Below, piece by piece: positions 35,219 to 43,871 of a stretch of DNA of 64,000 nucleotides; the first letter of the stretch is position 1, and every line of letters starts with the position of its first letter. Source of the DNA: Exiguobacterium sp. s124 (GTDB lineage Bacteria; Bacillota; Bacilli; Exiguobacteriales; Exiguobacteriaceae); contig NZ_JACSKH010000003.1 of the NCBI RefSeq assembly GCF_018617485.1, forward strand, positions 124,001 to 188,000, written 5' to 3'. The notes under the pieces are model-generated. The model saw nothing but the letters and a program-made list of their open reading frames with translations. It was not told the origin of the DNA and did no database searches. Made by a program: the position numbers and the translations under genes.

Positions 35219-35945
35219 GAGTAGCCTCCTCGTATAAGTTCGATAGATTATAAAGTCCTGCCGGGCGGTCGATGATCGTCGCTGCCGCGGCAAGTGCCCC
35301 GTTTGCAAAGACGCGTTTCGATAACGCGGTATGTTTCAATTCAATCATTTCATCATCTCCGGCGAAGAGCACGGTATGCTCCCCGAAGATCGTACCACCA
35401 CGAATCGAGTGCATACCCAACTCTTCGGCACCACGCGCTTCTCGGCGTGACGTTCGTTCGTAAATCGGTGTCACCTCTCGTTTCGCTTCGATGGCACGGG
35501 CTAATAGCTCCGCCGTTCCGCTTGGCGCGTCTACTTTCTTCCGATGGTGCGCCTCAATCACCTCGATGTCATAACCGAGTGTGAGCGGGACGAGCTGATC
35601 GAGCAACTGCTTCAGCAACGCGATCCCGTACGATGTGTTATAAGACTGAAAAATCGGAATGTCTGTTGATGCTTCTTCAATCTTTGTAAGCTCCTCAGGT
35701 GTGAACCCTGTCGTTGCGATGACGAGCGGAATGTTGCGTGACCGCCCGAATGCGAGCAAGTCAGGAAGTAATGCCGGATTTGAAAAATCGATGACAACGT
35801 CGACTGGTGCATCTACCTTATCTAATGAGGCCAGATGCTCGTCACTTCCCGGTGACACGATTGCCGAGACGTTCACGCCTTGCATGTTGGCGACTTCTTC
35901 GACGATTCGTCCCATCGCACCAAATCCGTGAATCAATACATTCAT
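35196..35945 (-). CDS. dapB: 4-Hydroxy-tetrahydrodipicolinate reductase
   Basis: A 249-residue NAD(P)H-dependent reductase. The Rossmann start is [15 protein letters not shown], and [15 protein letters not shown] and the signature [15 protein letters not shown] (catalytic His and Lys) follow. [17 protein letters not shown] and the C-terminal helix complete the family pattern. It makes tetrahydrodipicolinate. It is joined to dapA by a 4-nt overlap. Confidence 0.96.
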   Translation of the reverse strand: MNVLIHGFGAMGRIVEEVANMQGVNVSAIVSPGSDEHLASLDKVDAPVDVVIDFSNPALLPDLLAFGRSRNIPLVIATTGFTPEELTKIEEASTDIPIFQSYNTSYGIALLKQLLDQLVPLTLGYDIEVIEAHHRKKVDAPSGTAELLARAIEAKREVTPIYERTSRREARGAEELGMHSIRGGTIFGEHTVLFAGDDEMIELKHTALSKRVFANGALAAAATIIDRPAGLYNLSNLYEEATHVTHKRL

Positions 35946-36823
35946 TGTCTCACCTCGTTAAACTGCTCCATCGCCGATAGTAATTTTGCTTCGGCCGTCG
36001 CGCTCATCGGGACGAGCGGCAGACGTGGCGCGCCGAAGGCAAAGCCTTTCGCTTGAAGTGCCGCCTTCACCGGAATCGGATTCACTTCTGCGAAGAGTTC
36101 GTCGATGACCGGGAGCAGGCGTAGCTGCCATGTACGCGCCGTCTGGAGATCACCTGCTAGAAGTGCTTCTGCCAAGGCGACGGTCGCCCCTGGGTAGACG
36201 TTTGACAAGACCGAAACGACACCTTGAGCGCCCCATGCCATATATGGCAAGATTTGATCGTCATTCCCGCAGTAAACGGTGAACCCTTCCGGAAGATGAG
36301 CCATCATCTGTGCCATGACCGAGATGTCCCCACTCGCCTCTTTCAAGGCCGTGATGCGCGGATGTTCCGCTAACTCCCCAACCGTTTCAGGTGCTAACGC
36401 GACACCTGTTCGTGACGGGACGTTATATAGCATGAGCGGAATCGGTGATGCATCCGCAATCGCTGTAAAGTGAGCGAGAAGCCCGGCTTGTGTTGACTTG
36501 TTATAGTACGGGGTGACGACCATCGCCATCTCTGCCCCAAGTTCTGCGGCCCGTTTCGTTTTCTCGATACTGAGAGCCGTGTTATTCGATCCGGTTCCCG
36601 CGATGATCACCGCTCGTCCGTTCGCGACCTCCACTGCTCGAACGAGCAATGTCTCGAATTCCTCATTCGTCAGTGTCATGCCTTCGCCGGTCGTTCCACC
36701 GATGACGAGTCCACTCACTCCCTCTTGGATTTGGTCTTCAATCAATGCCGTCCATGCCTCTAAGTTTAACTGCCCATCTTCTTGGAATGGGGTCGCTAGT
36801 GCTGTCGCAACTCCTGTGAACAT
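35942..36823 (-). CDS. dapA: 4-Hydroxy-tetrahydrodipicolinate synthase
   Basis: The 293-residue class I aldolase condenses pyruvate with aspartate semialdehyde. It shows GVATALATPF, the GGTTGEG motif, YYNKSTQAGL, the tyrosine region LYNVPSRTG and the Schiff-base lysine in ALKEASGD. GNDDQILP completes the set. GGAGGGG lies before the ATG. In many Gram-positive bacteria DapA is not strongly lysine-inhibited, so the operon riboswitch is probably the main control. Confidence 0.96.
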   Translation of the reverse strand: MFTGVATALATPFQEDGQLNLEAWTALIEDQIQEGVSGLVIGGTTGEGMTLTNEEFETLLVRAVEVANGRAVIIAGTGSNNTALSIEKTKRAAELGAEMAMVVTPYYNKSTQAGLLAHFTAIADASPIPLMLYNVPSRTGVALAPETVGELAEHPRITALKEASGDISVMAQMMAHLPEGFTVYCGNDDQILPYMAWGAQGVVSVLSNVYPGATVALAEALLAGDLQTARTWQLRLLPVIDELFAEVNPIPVKAALQAKGFAFGAPRLPLVPMSATAEAKLLSAMEQFNEVRQ

Positions 36824-36835
36824 GTCATCCCCTCC

Positions 36836-37834
36836 TTATTTTGTCGCTGTTTGACTGATCATGCATTGTGCGATTTGTACCGCGTTCGCCGCTGCCCCTT
36901 TTCGAACGTTGTCCGCGACGCACCATAGGTGGAACGTATTCGGCTGAGAATCATCTCGGCGAATTCGACCGACATACACCTCATCGGTCCCGTTCGCATC
37001 AAGCGGTGTCGGATACGATAGGTCTGCCGGACTGTCCATAACCACGACACCAGGCGCATCTGCGAGTACGGCTTTTACTTCTGCGACCGTCGCATCCCGT
37101 TCGAGCGTCACCGTGATGGATACCGCATGACTGTTTCGCACCGGTACGCGGACGCAAGTAGCCGTCACACCGAGGTTCGGCGCATTCAGAATCTTACGCG
37201 TCTCCTCAATCATTTTTTGTTCCTCTTTCGTATAGCCGTTCTCTAAAAATACATCGATTTGCGGCAACACGTTATCATAGATCGGATACGGATAATTCGT
37301 CGGTTCCTCTCCACGCGCCCCGCGCTCAAGGTCATCAATCCCTTTTTGACCCGAACCCGATACAGCTTGATAAGACGTATAGGCGACACGTGTCAGTCCA
37401 TACACTTCCGAAAGCGGTGCGAGCGCGACGACCGATTGAATCGTCGAGCAGTTCGGATTCGCAATGAGCGTCTTTTCTGGGCTGAGCTCGACCCGATTCA
37501 CTTCCGGCACGATGAGCGGAATTCCTTCTTGCATTCGGAATGCGCTTGAATTGTCGATGACGATGACCCCTTGTTCACTCAAGCGTGGCGCATACTGTTC
37601 ACTGATGCTCCCACCGGCAGAGAACAAGGCGATATCGATCGGGTCCGCATAAATCGAATCGTTCAGCTCGCGAATCACGACCGGTTGTCCGTTCACCTCA
37701 ACCGTCTTTCCTGCTGAACGGGCTGAAGCATATAGTCTCAGTTCACTGATTGGAAATTCGTACTCTGTTAATACATCAATCATTTTTTGTCCGACGGCGC
37801 CTGTTGCGCCGACGACAGCTACGTTATACATCAT
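36836..37834 (-). CDS. asd: Aspartate-semialdehyde dehydrogenase
   Basis: A 332-residue NADPH-dependent enzyme. It has the VVGATGAVGQ dinucleotide motif, SAGGSIS, the active-site cysteine in ANPNCSTIQ and QAVSGSGQKG. The family's CVRVPVRNSHA segment follows. It reduces aspartyl phosphate to the semialdehyde that feeds lysine, threonine and methionine. Two adjacent ATG codons at the start are both possible; GGGGG lies just upstream. It lies 9 nt after lysC. Confidence 0.96.
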   Translation of the reverse strand: MMYNVAVVGATGAVGQKMIDVLTEYEFPISELRLYASARSAGKTVEVNGQPVVIRELNDSIYADPIDIALFSAGGSISEQYAPRLSEQGVIVIDNSSAFRMQEGIPLIVPEVNRVELSPEKTLIANPNCSTIQSVVALAPLSEVYGLTRVAYTSYQAVSGSGQKGIDDLERGARGEEPTNYPYPIYDNVLPQIDVFLENGYTKEEQKMIEETRKILNAPNLGVTATCVRVPVRNSHAVSITVTLERDATVAEVKAVLADAPGVVVMDSPADLSYPTPLDANGTDEVYVGRIRRDDSQPNTFHLWCVADNVRKGAAANAVQIAQCMISQTATK

Positions 37835-37843
37835 GCTTCCCCC

Positions 37844-39043
37844 TTATAAGTTGAAGCGAGCCGCAATGGCTGAGACGGCCGCTTCTACGTCTTGTTCTTG
37901 AATCGTATAGGAAATGCTGATTTCAGAAGTCGTGACTTGATAGAACGGGATGCCCATCTCGCGGAATGTCGCGAACAGTTCTGATGCGACGCCTGTTGCG
38001 TCTCGCATACCGATTCCGACGACTGAAATTTTTGCATGTTCTGTGTGACGATCGATTTTGATTTGTGGTAAGGTCGCTGTCAATTCTGCGAGCGCCTCTT
38101 CCAAAAACGCTTCTTCATCGAGTGGACATGTGAACGAAAGGAACACTTCTCCATCGAACGCCGTCTGCGAAATCATATCAATGTTGACGTGGCGTTCTGA
38201 TAATCTTTCAAAGATGTCCGCGACTCCGGCTGCCGTGTGCGGGATATGTTTGATTGAGACACTGAGTACGTTTTTGACAACACTCACACTCGTGACTGCT
38301 TTCTGTTCCATTGCTTGTGTCGTATCCATGATCCATGTTCCTCCTTCGCTCGAGAGCGTCTTTCCAACAAAAATATTCACGTCATACTTCTTGGCGAGCT
38401 CGACGCTCCGCATCTCCATGACTTTGGAGCCGAGTGCACTCATCTCCATCATTTCATCGTAAGACACCGTGTCTAGACGTTTCGCCGTCGGATGAATTCG
38501 CGGGTCTGTCGTATACACCCCAGCCACATCTGTATAAATTTCACAACGTTGACTGAGGACGGCTGCTAGTGCGACTGCTGTCGTATCCGAACCGCCACGC
38601 CCGAGTGTCGTGACGTCTCCCGCTTCATTCACACCTTGGAAACCAGCGACGATTAAGACATCGTACTGACGTAACTTCTCGTGCAACACTTCTTTACGAA
38701 TCGCTTTAATTTTGCTTTTCGTATGGATGCCCATCGTATCAATCCCAGCTTGTTGCCCGGTGAGTGAAATGGCCGGTACGCCTCGCGAGTTCAAGGCGAT
38801 ACTGAGTAAACTGATCGTCTGTTCTTCCCCGACGGCGAGTAGCCGATCGAGTTCACGAATCATCGGGCGCTCCGTGATTTGTTTAGCAAGCGACAGGAGC
38901 GAGTCCGTCGTCTTGCCCATCGCCGAAACGACGACGACCAATTTTTCACCGGTCGCCACACGTGTTTGTAAATAGTCCGAAATGGCTTGTATTTGTTCGA
39001 TTGTGGCAACAGAGCTGCCTCCAAATTTCAGTACGGTTGTCAT
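37844..39043 (-). CDS. lysC: Aspartate kinase
   Basis: The 399-residue kinase phosphorylates aspartate, the entry step of the aspartate pathway. It shows KFGGSSVA at the N-terminus, VVVSAMGKTTDSL, GRGGSDTTAVALA and EIYTDVAGVYTTDPR. Two C-terminal ACT domains start at about residue 255. The start at 39043 follows GGGGAACTTG; a longer reading enters the riboswitch terminator. It is the first gene of the eight-gene operon under the lysine riboswitch. Confidence 0.96.
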   Translation of the reverse strand: MTTVLKFGGSSVATIEQIQAISDYLQTRVATGEKLVVVVSAMGKTTDSLLSLAKQITERPMIRELDRLLAVGEEQTISLLSIALNSRGVPAISLTGQQAGIDTMGIHTKSKIKAIRKEVLHEKLRQYDVLIVAGFQGVNEAGDVTTLGRGGSDTTAVALAAVLSQRCEIYTDVAGVYTTDPRIHPTAKRLDTVSYDEMMEMSALGSKVMEMRSVELAKKYDVNIFVGKTLSSEGGTWIMDTTQAMEQKAVTSVSVVKNVLSVSIKHIPHTAAGVADIFERLSERHVNIDMISQTAFDGEVFLSFTCPLDEEAFLEEALAELTATLPQIKIDRHTEHAKISVVGIGMRDATGVASELFATFREMGIPFYQVTTSEISISYTIQEQDVEAAVSAIAARFNL

Positions 39044-39075
39044 CAAGTTCCCCACTTTCAAGATGTCCACCAACA

Positions 39076-39334
39076 GAAAAAGCGGCAGACCGGTAGGAAG
39101 CACTCTCCCTACGGTCTGCCGCTTGTACGCGCAGTTGAAAAACGATTTAAAAATCGTTCCGTAGATAGCGCTCCATGGTAGTTGACCATGGCAGTGTAGG
39201 CGTTATTCACGACTACCCCAGCCTCCGTTCACACGCACGTGAACGTTAACTTCGGCGAATTTCCCCTTTCGGCTCGATCCGGAGTGCGTCCGTTTCAATC
39301 AAGCTTACTCATGTCATTCGCAACCTCTATCTGT
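39076..39334 (-). ncRNA. Lysine riboswitch (L box) before lysC
   Basis: The minus strand carries GATAGAGGTTGCG, GAGTAAG, TTCGCCGAAG, GGAGGCTGGGG, ACACTGCCATGG, a CCATGG-type hairpin and GGAGCGCTATC. The closing helix P1 is GATAG/CTATC. A strong terminator follows (39076-39123, AGCGGCAGACCG/CGGTCTGCCGCT then TTTTT), ending about 33 bp before lysC. Lysine binding should end transcription of the lysine operon. Confidence 0.95.
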
Positions 39335-39349
39335 CAGTTGTTAGTATTA

Positions 39350-39378
39350 GTTATAACAAATCGAAATCTTCTTGCCAA
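39350..39378 (-). promoter_or_regulatory. Promoter of lysine operon
   Basis: On the minus strand -35 TTGGCA, a 17-bp spacer and -10 TATAAC with a TGT extension are seen 16 bp upstream of the riboswitch aptamer. Confidence 0.85.
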
Positions 39379-39414
39379 CCTTTTTTTAGAAAAATGGGAT
39401 ATTTCAAAAAAGGA

Positions 39415-39843
39415 TTACCACGTTTTCCGCATCATACGGTGTGGGATATTCGCATCTAAAAACTCATCTCCGAACGCCTCGTATCCGAGTTTTTCGTAAA
39501 ATGAGAGCGCCGTTAGTTGTGCGCCTAAGCGCAACTCACCTAATCCTTGATGTTTTGCGACACGTTCGACTTCATTCATAATCTCTTTTCCATATCCATG
39601 ACCTCGAGCCGCCTGAATCGTCGCCACTCGCTCCACTTTTCCGACCGTCGAATCCACAGGACGAAGACGTGCTGTCGTCACCGGTTGAGCGTCAATGAGA
39701 CCAACAACATGCGTACAGACATCGTCTAAGTCATCGTATTCGAGACTAGCATCGATTCCTTGTTCCTGAATGAATACGACTTCTCGCACGTATCTGGCCT
39801 GTTCAATCAACTGTACTTCTTTTCCCGATTGAATGGTCAACAT
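39415..39843 (-). CDS. GNAT acetyltransferase, YjcF/ElaA-like
   Basis: A 142-residue N-acetyltransferase. The N-terminal segment VREVVFIQEQGIDASLEYDDLD is typical of the YjcF-type branch. The acetyl-CoA loop is QAARGHGYGKEIM near residues 80-92, followed by GAQLTALSFYEKLGYEAFG. The substrate is unknown. It overlaps the end of the upstream alaX gene by 7 nt and is its operon partner. No clear terminator separates it from the lysine-operon promoter. Confidence 0.85.
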   Translation of the reverse strand: MLTIQSGKEVQLIEQARYVREVVFIQEQGIDASLEYDDLDDVCTHVVGLIDAQPVTTARLRPVDSTVGKVERVATIQAARGHGYGKEIMNEVERVAKHQGLGELRLGAQLTALSFYEKLGYEAFGDEFLDANIPHRMMRKTW

Positions 39844-40997
39844 GGTAAACCCCCCTCTTGCAATCGTCTTACTATTTCTTCCATCCCCCGTTCTAGTTCC
39901 GATACGGAAGTGAATCGAGCTTGTGCTTGTTTATGGTTTCCACCACCGCGACCGATCTGCATTTCTTGAAGTGCCGCTCGGAGGAACGTCCCTACCGCGA
40001 TATCGTGAGTCCCATCATGCATGACAAATAATTTTTGCGCACTGTAGTTGGCCCCGACCGCAATGCGTCCTGTCGCGGCAATCCGTTCAATAATTGCGGT
40101 CGTCAATGTTTCGGCCTCGGTCCGTCCCACATGTAACGCTACATAATTATCTTCTTGTAAGACTGCCTTTACTTTCGCTTTCGCAATCCGTTCCTCAAGT
40201 GTTTTGATTTCTTTTTCACGTTCTAGTCGAATCGTATGCTCTTCAATCACACGTGCCGCCACCGTTTCATTCGTCGTCGAGAATGTATGGTGAATCGTCC
40301 GGAGCGCTTCACGTGCTCGTTGCGTCGCCTTTAACGCACGATTTCCGGCAACATACGTCAAGCGGATGTTGCCTCTCACTTTTTTGAGCGAGGTGACTTG
40401 AATCATGCCAAGTTGCCCTGTCATTTCAACGTGTGTGCCGCCACACGCATTGTAATCAATCCCTTCGATTTCGACGATTCGAATCATTCCTGTTCGATTG
40501 GTCGCTTTCCGCAAGCGTGGCCGATCGACTTTTTCGTCCGGGATTTCATAGACATGAACCGGATGATTGTCAAAGATGAGTTGCTGGATCTCTTGCTCGA
40601 GTGCTTCAATTTGCGTCCAGTCCATCGCTGCCGTCTCAATCTCAATGGATGAATCCTCTTCCCCGATTCCAAAGCTGAGCGTACGAATCCCATGTCGGTC
40701 TTCTAATATCGCCGTTAACAAGTGTTGGGCAGTATGCTGGATGGAATGGTCTCTCCTCACGTCCTCATCGATTCGAACCGCTACAGGTGTACCCGTAGAT
40801 AATCCTTCTGACAAGAGGTGCCACACTTCACCATTTTCAATTTGCACATCCAATACATCATGCGAACCGATTGATCCACGGTCAGCCGGTTGACCGCCGC
40901 CTTCCGCGTAAAAAGGACTATTCTCGAGCGTATGCCAATGCCCTTTATTGTCCTGTTTTACTGAGGTCACGATTGTATTTACTGTATGTTGATCCAT
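39837..40997 (-). CDS. AlaX-type alanyl-tRNA editing protein
   Basis: A 386-residue trans-editing hydrolase that removes wrongly attached amino acids, usually Ser or Gly, from tRNA-Ala. The editing-site zinc ligands are seen in HTAQHLLTA (HxxxH) and in CGGTHVEM. The N-terminal AEGGGQPADRG segment is conserved. A C-terminal DHHA1-type domain (about 290-380) carries GRGGGNHKQAQARF. The presence of this domain makes it the long AlaX form. The start at 40997 follows GGTGGAGG; the longer reading overlaps the nagR promoter. Confidence 0.91.
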   Translation of the reverse strand: MDQHTVNTIVTSVKQDNKGHWHTLENSPFYAEGGGQPADRGSIGSHDVLDVQIENGEVWHLLSEGLSTGTPVAVRIDEDVRRDHSIQHTAQHLLTAILEDRHGIRTLSFGIGEEDSSIEIETAAMDWTQIEALEQEIQQLIFDNHPVHVYEIPDEKVDRPRLRKATNRTGMIRIVEIEGIDYNACGGTHVEMTGQLGMIQVTSLKKVRGNIRLTYVAGNRALKATQRAREALRTIHHTFSTTNETVAARVIEEHTIRLEREKEIKTLEERIAKAKVKAVLQEDNYVALHVGRTEAETLTTAIIERIAATGRIAVGANYSAQKLFVMHDGTHDIAVGTFLRAALQEMQIGRGGGNHKQAQARFTSVSELERGMEEIVRRLQEGGLPC

Positions 40998-41027
40998 CTT
41001 GTCCTCCACCTTCTCTCTATAAATCTG

Positions 41028-41058
41028 TTCAGACAACTAGTCTTATTTCGTCTATAAT
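41028..41058 (+). promoter_or_regulatory. nagR promoter with possible operator
   Basis: A -10 TATAAT at 41053-41058 has CAGACA (17-bp spacing) as a weak -35. The inverted repeat AGAC-AACTA-GTCT overlaps the -35. It shares the AGTTGT half of the NagR/DasR-type site found before nagA, so autoregulation is possible. Confidence 0.5.
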
Positions 41059-41093
41059 GAAACATACATCTTCTCAGTCAGGAGCGAAATGAT

Positions 41094-41822
41094 ATGTTAG
41101 AAATCGATAAACAATCTCCGTTACCTATTTATTATCAAATTGAAGCGTACTTAAAGCAACAAATTGATGACGGATTGTTAAAACCAGGAGACACCTTACC
41201 TTCAGAACGAGAATTTTCCGAACAATTTCATGTGAGTCGTATGACGATTCGTCAAGCCATCATGAACCTCGTCAACGCTGGTTATTTGAGTCGGCAAAAA
41301 GGCCGGGGCACATTCGTTGCGAGTCAAAAGATTGCGATGACATTGTCCGGATTGACGAGTTTCTCTGAAGAAATCAAACATCGAGGTATGCGACCGCTCA
41401 GTCGTCTTTTGTCCTACGAGGTCATACCAGCAACGGATCGAATCGCCCAGCAACTGAGTATCCCGAATCAAACGCCGGTATACGAAATGAAGCGACTCCG
41501 ACTTGCAGATGATCATCCTCTCGCGCTCGAGACCGCCTACATTCCTGTCCGTTTATTGCCTGACCTGACGAAAGAAGACGCGACCGGTTCCATTTACGCG
41601 TACGCCGAACAGCACGGTTTACGTTTGAAAAATGCAACACAGACACTTGAAGCCCGTAGCGCCGGTCCTGAAGAAGCGAAGTTGTTAACCATTTCTCCGA
41701 ATGCACCAGTATTGTTGATCGACCAACGTACTTATCTCGAGAACGGCGACATGTTCGAGTATAGTCGTTCCCTATTCCGCGGAGACTCCTACTCCTTGAC
41801 CGTTGCGATGGATCGCATATAA
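41094..41822 (+). CDS. nagR: GntR/HutC repressor NagR (YvoA-like)
   Basis: A 242-residue regulator with an N-terminal winged helix (about 8-75, LPSEREFSEQFHVSRMTIRQAI) and a C-terminal UTRA ligand domain (about 90-235). It follows Bacillus NagR/YvoA closely from the opening SPLPIYYQIE to the closing VAMDRI. NagR represses N-acetylglucosamine genes and is released by phosphorylated amino sugars. nagB and nagA lie about 1.3 kb downstream in the opposite direction, and a matching operator precedes nagA. It diverges from alaX. Confidence 0.88.
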   Translation: MLEIDKQSPLPIYYQIEAYLKQQIDDGLLKPGDTLPSEREFSEQFHVSRMTIRQAIMNLVNAGYLSRQKGRGTFVASQKIAMTLSGLTSFSEEIKHRGMRPLSRLLSYEVIPATDRIAQQLSIPNQTPVYEMKRLRLADDHPLALETAYIPVRLLPDLTKEDATGSIYAYAEQHGLRLKNATQTLEARSAGPEEAKLLTISPNAPVLLIDQRTYLENGDMFEYSRSLFRGDSYSLTVAMDRI

Positions 41823-41855
41823 AAAAGTTTGCCCCGAGAGAGGCAAACTTTTTTA
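41821..41855. terminator. Bidirectional terminator
   Basis: The stem AAAGTTTGCC/GGCAAACTTT has A and T runs on the two sides. It lies between convergent nagR and the LCP gene. Confidence 0.9.
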
Positions 41856-42956
41856 TTGTGCTTCGTACGTTACCCCACTCGGGTCTAACGTGTAAGACTC
41901 CAACTCCGTGTCCGTCATCGGCTCCACAGGATTGCCTGCGTCCGCTTGTTGTACACGATAGCGTACTTCTTCAAGAAGCGGTTCATTCAAGAAATAGTAG
42001 AAATGGCCGTCAGCTGCACGGGCACCTTCACCCGTAAGTTGGTACTGCACCGTATTTTGCAATGCCCCGACATCTTCAATCAAACGCATATAGTCGTTTG
42101 GTCCAAGCGTCGTCTCCATATTATCTCCAACGGCTTTTAAGACTTTGTCGTAGTTATTGATGAGCGACGTGCCAAGTGATTGTTCGAGTACGGCGTTGAT
42201 GACTTCCATTTGGCGTTGTCCACGGCCGATATCTCCACGTGGGTCGTCATATCGATTTCGAACGTACGCCAGTGCTTCTTCGCCGGTCAATTTTTGCCGC
42301 CCTTCACTGATAACAATGGTTTCTTTTGCTGTCGTATGTTTAATCGTCTCGAACGGGAATTTTACATCGATTTCAACTCCGCCAATCGCATTAATCATAT
42401 CGACGAATCCTTGGAAGTTCAGTGTAACTACGTGATCAATCTCCAAACCTACTAAATTTTCGACCGTATCGGTCGCGACACGCATTCCATTGTACGGGTT
42501 CGATTCATCCATCGATCCAAAATAATGGGCATGTGTAATTTTATCTTGATCAAGACCTGTCTTTCCATAGGGGATGTTATACCCAGTGTAATCAATATTC
42601 ACATATGAATCACGCGGAATACTGAGCATCGTTGTCTGTTTCTCTTTCTTATTTAAAACAACAACAATCATCACATCAGATCGACCATATTGTCCTTTTT
42701 CCTTTTGTTTAGGAGATAGGTCAGTCCCTAAAATCAAAAACGACTCTGTGTCTTCTTTATCAAAGCGAGTCGGTTCGACTGTTGGGTCGTCCTCTAACGT
42801 GACCTGGGTACCGGACAACATGTTGTGGGCTTTATAAAATGCGGTACCGTAAATGCTAGACCCAGCAATAATCGCAATCAGCACGAGGGCACTAAATACC
42901 TTATAAAACGCAGACGGACCTTTGCGCTGTCTACGAGTATGTGTTCTAGAATTCAT
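41853..42956 (-). CDS. LytR-CpsA-Psr cell-wall polymer ligase
   Basis: A 367-residue LCP protein with a basic cytosolic start, one membrane anchor (about residues 13-36), and an extracellular LCP domain (about 80-240). It shows FLILGTDLSPKQ, RSDVMIVVVLNKK, MLSIPRDSYVNI and the arginine-rich EALAYVRNRYDDPRGDIGRGQRQ motif. LCP enzymes attach teichoic acid or other glycopolymers to peptidoglycan. The start at 42956 follows GAAGGAG; the longer reading starts beyond the likely transcription start. Confidence 0.93.
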   Translation of the reverse strand: MNSRTHTRRQRKGPSAFYKVFSALVLIAIIAGSSIYGTAFYKAHNMLSGTQVTLEDDPTVEPTRFDKEDTESFLILGTDLSPKQKEKGQYGRSDVMIVVVLNKKEKQTTMLSIPRDSYVNIDYTGYNIPYGKTGLDQDKITHAHYFGSMDESNPYNGMRVATDTVENLVGLEIDHVVTLNFQGFVDMINAIGGVEIDVKFPFETIKHTTAKETIVISEGRQKLTGEEALAYVRNRYDDPRGDIGRGQRQMEVINAVLEQSLGTSLINNYDKVLKAVGDNMETTLGPNDYMRLIEDVGALQNTVQYQLTGEGARAADGHFYYFLNEPLLEEVRYRVQQADAGNPVEPMTDTELESYTLDPSGVTYEAQ

Positions 42957-42993
42957 AATGGTCTCCTTCGAGTCAAAGTAATAAGCTTCACTC

Positions 42994-43033
42994 ATTATAG
43001 AGGAAAGTGTGAAATTTGTCGAAAACGTTTTGA
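42994..43033 (-). promoter_or_regulatory. LCP gene promoter with palindrome at -35
   Basis: On the minus strand -35 TCGACA, 17 bp and -10 TATAAT are seen. The near-perfect palindrome TCAAAACGTTTTCGA (43019-43033) overlaps the -35. It resembles cre (12 of 14 positions) but lacks the usual TG at one end, so the bound factor is uncertain. Confidence 0.65.
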
Positions 43034-43074
43034 TGACAAATTCATTTCTTTACATTTTCCCACAGTTGAAAACA

Positions 43075-43104
43075 GAAAAACCTGCGGAGATGTCTCCGCA
43101 GGTT
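43075..43104 (-). terminator. Terminator of nagA-nagB
   Basis: The stem AACCTGCGGAG/CTCCGCAGGTT is followed on the minus strand by TTTTCTG. Confidence 0.9.
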
Positions 43105-43106
43105 AG

Positions 43107-43871
43107 TTAAGCCCGAATCGTGAAGAATCGCGTTGCCGCTTCTTGCCCTCTTGCTTGAAGGACCTCTGCACAGCGCGATGCCGCCGCTTCATCGAGTACG
43201 ACCGTTACACCAGGATGTGCTTGCAGAATCGTCGCCGGCCAGTCGACAGTCGGTACGCTTTCAATCATATGTTGTACAGCTTCCGCCTTCCGCTCGCCTG
43301 TCGCTACGAGAACAATCTCCCGCGCATTCATGATTGTATCGAGTCCCATCGTGATGGCGTGGGTCGGTACATCTTCAAGCCGATCAAAAAAGCGACGGTT
43401 TGCCTCCCGTGTTGATTCGGTGAGTTCAGTCACATGCGTCTTCGCGTCAAGCGCTGTACCCGGTTCATTAAACGCGATGTGTCCATTCTCTCCGATTCCC
43501 AGGAGTTGCAAGTCGACACCAAGTGTTCGGACGAGTGCTTCATACCGTTCCGCTTCCGCTTCGGGATCTTGCGCATCGCCTTGAGGAAGATGGCTTTGCT
43601 TGAATGGTACTTCGTCAAACAGTCGATCTTTCATAAAACGGTTGTAGCTTTGGGGATGCTCGGGTGACAGTCCGATATACTCATCCAGATTGACGCTCGT
43701 CACATGGCTACAATCGAGCGCGTCTTGTTTAAACATTTGATACATCCCGACTGGCGTGCTACCTGTGGCGAGACCGAGTACGAAGTCATGCTTCCCTGAA
43801 ATCCGTTCTTTGATGAGCAAATATGCGATTCGTTCCGCGTCGTTCGCTGATTTGGCGACTAATACGTTCAT
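43107..43871 (-). CDS. nagB: Glucosamine-6-phosphate deaminase
   Basis: The 254-residue enzyme converts glucosamine-6-phosphate to fructose-6-phosphate and ammonia. It shows LGLATGSTPVGMY, the SVNLDEYIGL motif (catalytic Asp), LLGIGENGHIAFNEPGT (catalytic Asp/Glu/His region) and the C-terminal lid. Its size suits the shorter Gram-positive NagB without the allosteric C-terminal extension. The start overlaps the nagA stop by 4 nt. Confidence 0.96.
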   Translation of the reverse strand: MNVLVAKSANDAERIAYLLIKERISGKHDFVLGLATGSTPVGMYQMFKQDALDCSHVTSVNLDEYIGLSPEHPQSYNRFMKDRLFDEVPFKQSHLPQGDAQDPEAEAERYEALVRTLGVDLQLLGIGENGHIAFNEPGTALDAKTHVTELTESTREANRRFFDRLEDVPTHAITMGLDTIMNAREIVLVATGERKAEAVQHMIESVPTVDWPATILQAHPGVTVVLDEAAASRCAEVLQARGQEAATRFFTIRA

